Origin: JAGOTP01 sp964443315
GTDB taxonomy: Bacteria; Patescibacteriota; Patescibacteriia; 2-12-FULL-60-25
Direction: 5' to 3'
Length of the DNA stretch: 5,433 bases
Assembly: GCA_964443315.1 (NCBI GenBank)
Contig: CAYUCP010000048.1
Coordinates: 1-5,433 of the forward strand
Shown here: positions 4,335 through 5,433 of the stretch, piece after piece
How the letters are laid out: each line of letters opens with the position of its first letter
Position numbering within the stretch: the stretch's first letter is position 1
Notes under the pieces: model-generated
The model's database searches: none
What the model was told of the DNA's origin: nothing
Seen by the model: only the letters and a program-made list of their open reading frames with translations
Translations under genes and position numbers: made by a program

Positions 4335-5433
4335 CTATGGAGTGATCTTGATGCTGATCTGATCGCTGCGTAGTTCGCCACTCTGTCCGCTCATCATGTC
4401 CCAAGCCTTCGCGTAGAAGAAGATCTCGCGAGATTGTCCACCGATGGCTGGATACGAGGTGCTAATGAGACAAGGATTGATGCCTGAACAGGTTGTGATA
4501 AGCGCATCGTTTGACGACTGGTACCAAGCGATCTTCAAGTTCGAGTCGCTGACGTTGGAATTGAGAACGCGTGCGTTCAAGTTGAAGGGCTGGTTCGAAG
4601 CGATCGTTGCGTGGCTAATGCCAAGCCCGATTGATCCTGTGATCGTTGAGGCAGGGGTACCGAGAATCGTGATCGTTGGGGTGTTGGCGCTGTTCCAGTG
4701 ACCATCCAAGCTCGTGACGCGAGCGCTGTAGGTGATCCAGCCATCTTGTACTCCGGTGTTATAGATTGGTTGGTCGACGGTACACGTGAAGGCGTTATTA
4801 CAGGTCTTCAGTACTGTTCCGAGTGGATTGGTAATTGTGATAGCAAACCCATTCGCTGAACCGGTTTGTGGCGAAACACGAGCCGTCAACGTAAGCGTGT
4901 CTCCGTGGCGAACTGTGGTGTTGGAAGGGGAGAGTTCAAACGTGCGATTGTAGACGGAGTTTGAATAGTCGGCTGTCTGAGCTGGGCGAACCGTCACATA
5001 GGAGAGAGGGCTTTCGTACCAAGCGCCGTAGGAATCCTCGACACGAGCTTTGAAGCCGATCTGCGCATCCTGACTCGCCCCGTTCCCGACGACTTTCGTG
5101 GTGCTACATTCGTTGTAGTTCGAACAGGTGAAGAGAAGCGTTCCCTGGCCATCGTAGAATTTGATGCTGACACCAGTTGGATTGGAGAGCGCTGGCTGAA
5201 TCGAAGCCGACACACGAACCTCTGTGCCGTTCGCAACGGTCAGGTTTGGAGTGACAGTGATAGCGCTGTTGCTGCTAAGCCCAAGGGAGAGCTGACTGTT
5301 GCCAAGACGTGCATTCTGACTGCCCGATGGTTGAATGACGATCGTGCGAGTTGGGGACGTGAGTCGCTGACCATTGTCTGCCGTTGCGGTCGCGTAGTAC
5401 GAGCGATTGGCATCCGTCGTGTTGGGGAGAACT
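4335..5433 (-). CDS. Secreted or surface protein with tandem Ig-like repeats (partial, N-terminus beyond right edge)
   Basis: The frame is open from the right edge to a stop at 4335-4337, giving 365 C-terminal residues. The start and any signal peptide lie outside. A GTG at 5213 is only an internal Val codon: the frame continues in the same style upstream to the edge. The visible part is three repeats of about 95-103 residues plus the tail of a fourth. Composition is Ser/Thr/Asn/Gly-rich with few Lys, typical of extracellular beta-sandwich proteins. Each repeat carries C-x5-C and most have a later aromatic-rich strand such as YSARVTSLDGHW. There is no C-terminal sorting motif or membrane helix; the protein ends in ISIKITP. 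It resembles Ig-like or PKD-like stalk or adhesin regions, but no exact family is recognised. Adhesion or cell-surface structure is inferred. Confidence 0.85.
   Translation of the reverse strand, partial: VLPNTTDANRSYYATATADNGQRLTSPTRTIVIQPSGSQNARLGNSQLSLGLSSNSAITVTPNLTVANGTEVRVSASIQPALSNPTGVSIKFYDGQGTLLFTCSNYNECSTTKVVGNGASQDAQIGFKARVEDSYGAWYESPLSYVTVRPAQTADYSNSVYNRTFELSPSNTTVRHGDTLTLTARVSPQTGSANGFAITITNPLGTVLKTCNNAFTCTVDQPIYNTGVQDGWITYSARVTSLDGHWNSANTPTITILGTPASTITGSIGLGISHATIASNQPFNLNARVLNSNVSDSNLKIAWYQSSNDALITTCSGINPCLISTSYPAIGGQSREIFFYAKAWDMMSGQSGELRSDQISIKITP
4338..5291 (-). repeat. Three tandem Ig-like protein repeats with C-x5-C pairs
   Basis: The repeats lie at about 5291-4983, 4940-4656 and 4634-4338, read on the minus strand. 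Their matching cysteine pairs are CSNYNEC, CNNAFTC and CSGINPC, spaced by about 104-108 residues. Each has a strand pattern of the form x-L-x-A-R/S-V before the pair and an FxARV- or YSARV-type strand after it (FYAKAW in the third). The DNA of the repeats is not closely similar, so duplication is old or the repeats are under selection for divergence. Each pair probably forms a local disulfide across a hairpin. Confidence 0.7.

Noticed and set aside
4335..5213. A complete 292-residue gene starting at GTG 5213
   Set aside because: The same frame stays open to the window edge and continues the repeat pattern, so 5213 is an internal Val codon and the gene is partial.

Overview
The window looks like part of a small bacterial genome of roughly even base composition. 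The best guess at a source is a Patescibacteria/CPR-type bacterium. That guess rests on three things: a TrmB-type regulator of about 250 residues paired with a twin-arginine-signal protein, a short lipoprotein, and a secreted protein built of tandem cysteine-paired beta-sandwich repeats. No marker gene proves the lineage. No tRNA, rRNA, CRISPR array, insertion sequence or phage structural gene was seen.

Layout. (1) Positions 1420 down to 1, minus strand: a TrmB-family regulator followed 39 nt later by a Tat-signal protein of unknown function that runs off the left edge. They probably form one transcription unit. (2) Positions 1421-1625: an AT-rich divergent control region with several short inverted repeats, including a perfect 8-bp palindrome beside the regulator's start codon. 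(3) Positions 1626-2036, plus strand: a small predicted lipoprotein. (4) Positions 2037-2157: a non-coding stretch rich in competing hairpins. (5) Positions 2158-4270, plus strand: three genes joined by two 4-bp ATGA overlaps, encoding a SAM-dependent methyltransferase, a thymidylate-synthase-superfamily enzyme, and a small LOG/nucleoside-deoxyribosyltransferase-like protein. A strong bidirectional terminator follows at 4279-4313. (6) Positions 5433 down to 4335, minus strand: the C-terminal 365 residues of a large repeat-containing, probably secreted or surface protein whose start lies beyond the right edge.

The three-gene operon is the main interest. The thymidylate-synthase homologue keeps the catalytic cysteine but differs from ThyA at positions that set substrate choice. 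The base-reading Asn is Asp, as in dCMP hydroxymethylase. The Ser and one phosphate/sugar-site Arg are Ala and Gln, the same two positions changed (to Ala and Lys) in the CMP hydroxymethylase MilA. A CMP-directed C5-(hydroxy)methylase, a putative nucleotide N-glycosidase and a SAM methyltransferase together match the logic of bacimethrin biosynthesis: CMP to hydroxymethyl-CMP to hydroxymethylcytosine to the 2-methoxy pyrimidine, a thiamin antivitamin. I therefore propose a compact bacimethrin-like pathway. This is inference from motifs and gene order; no homology search was possible.
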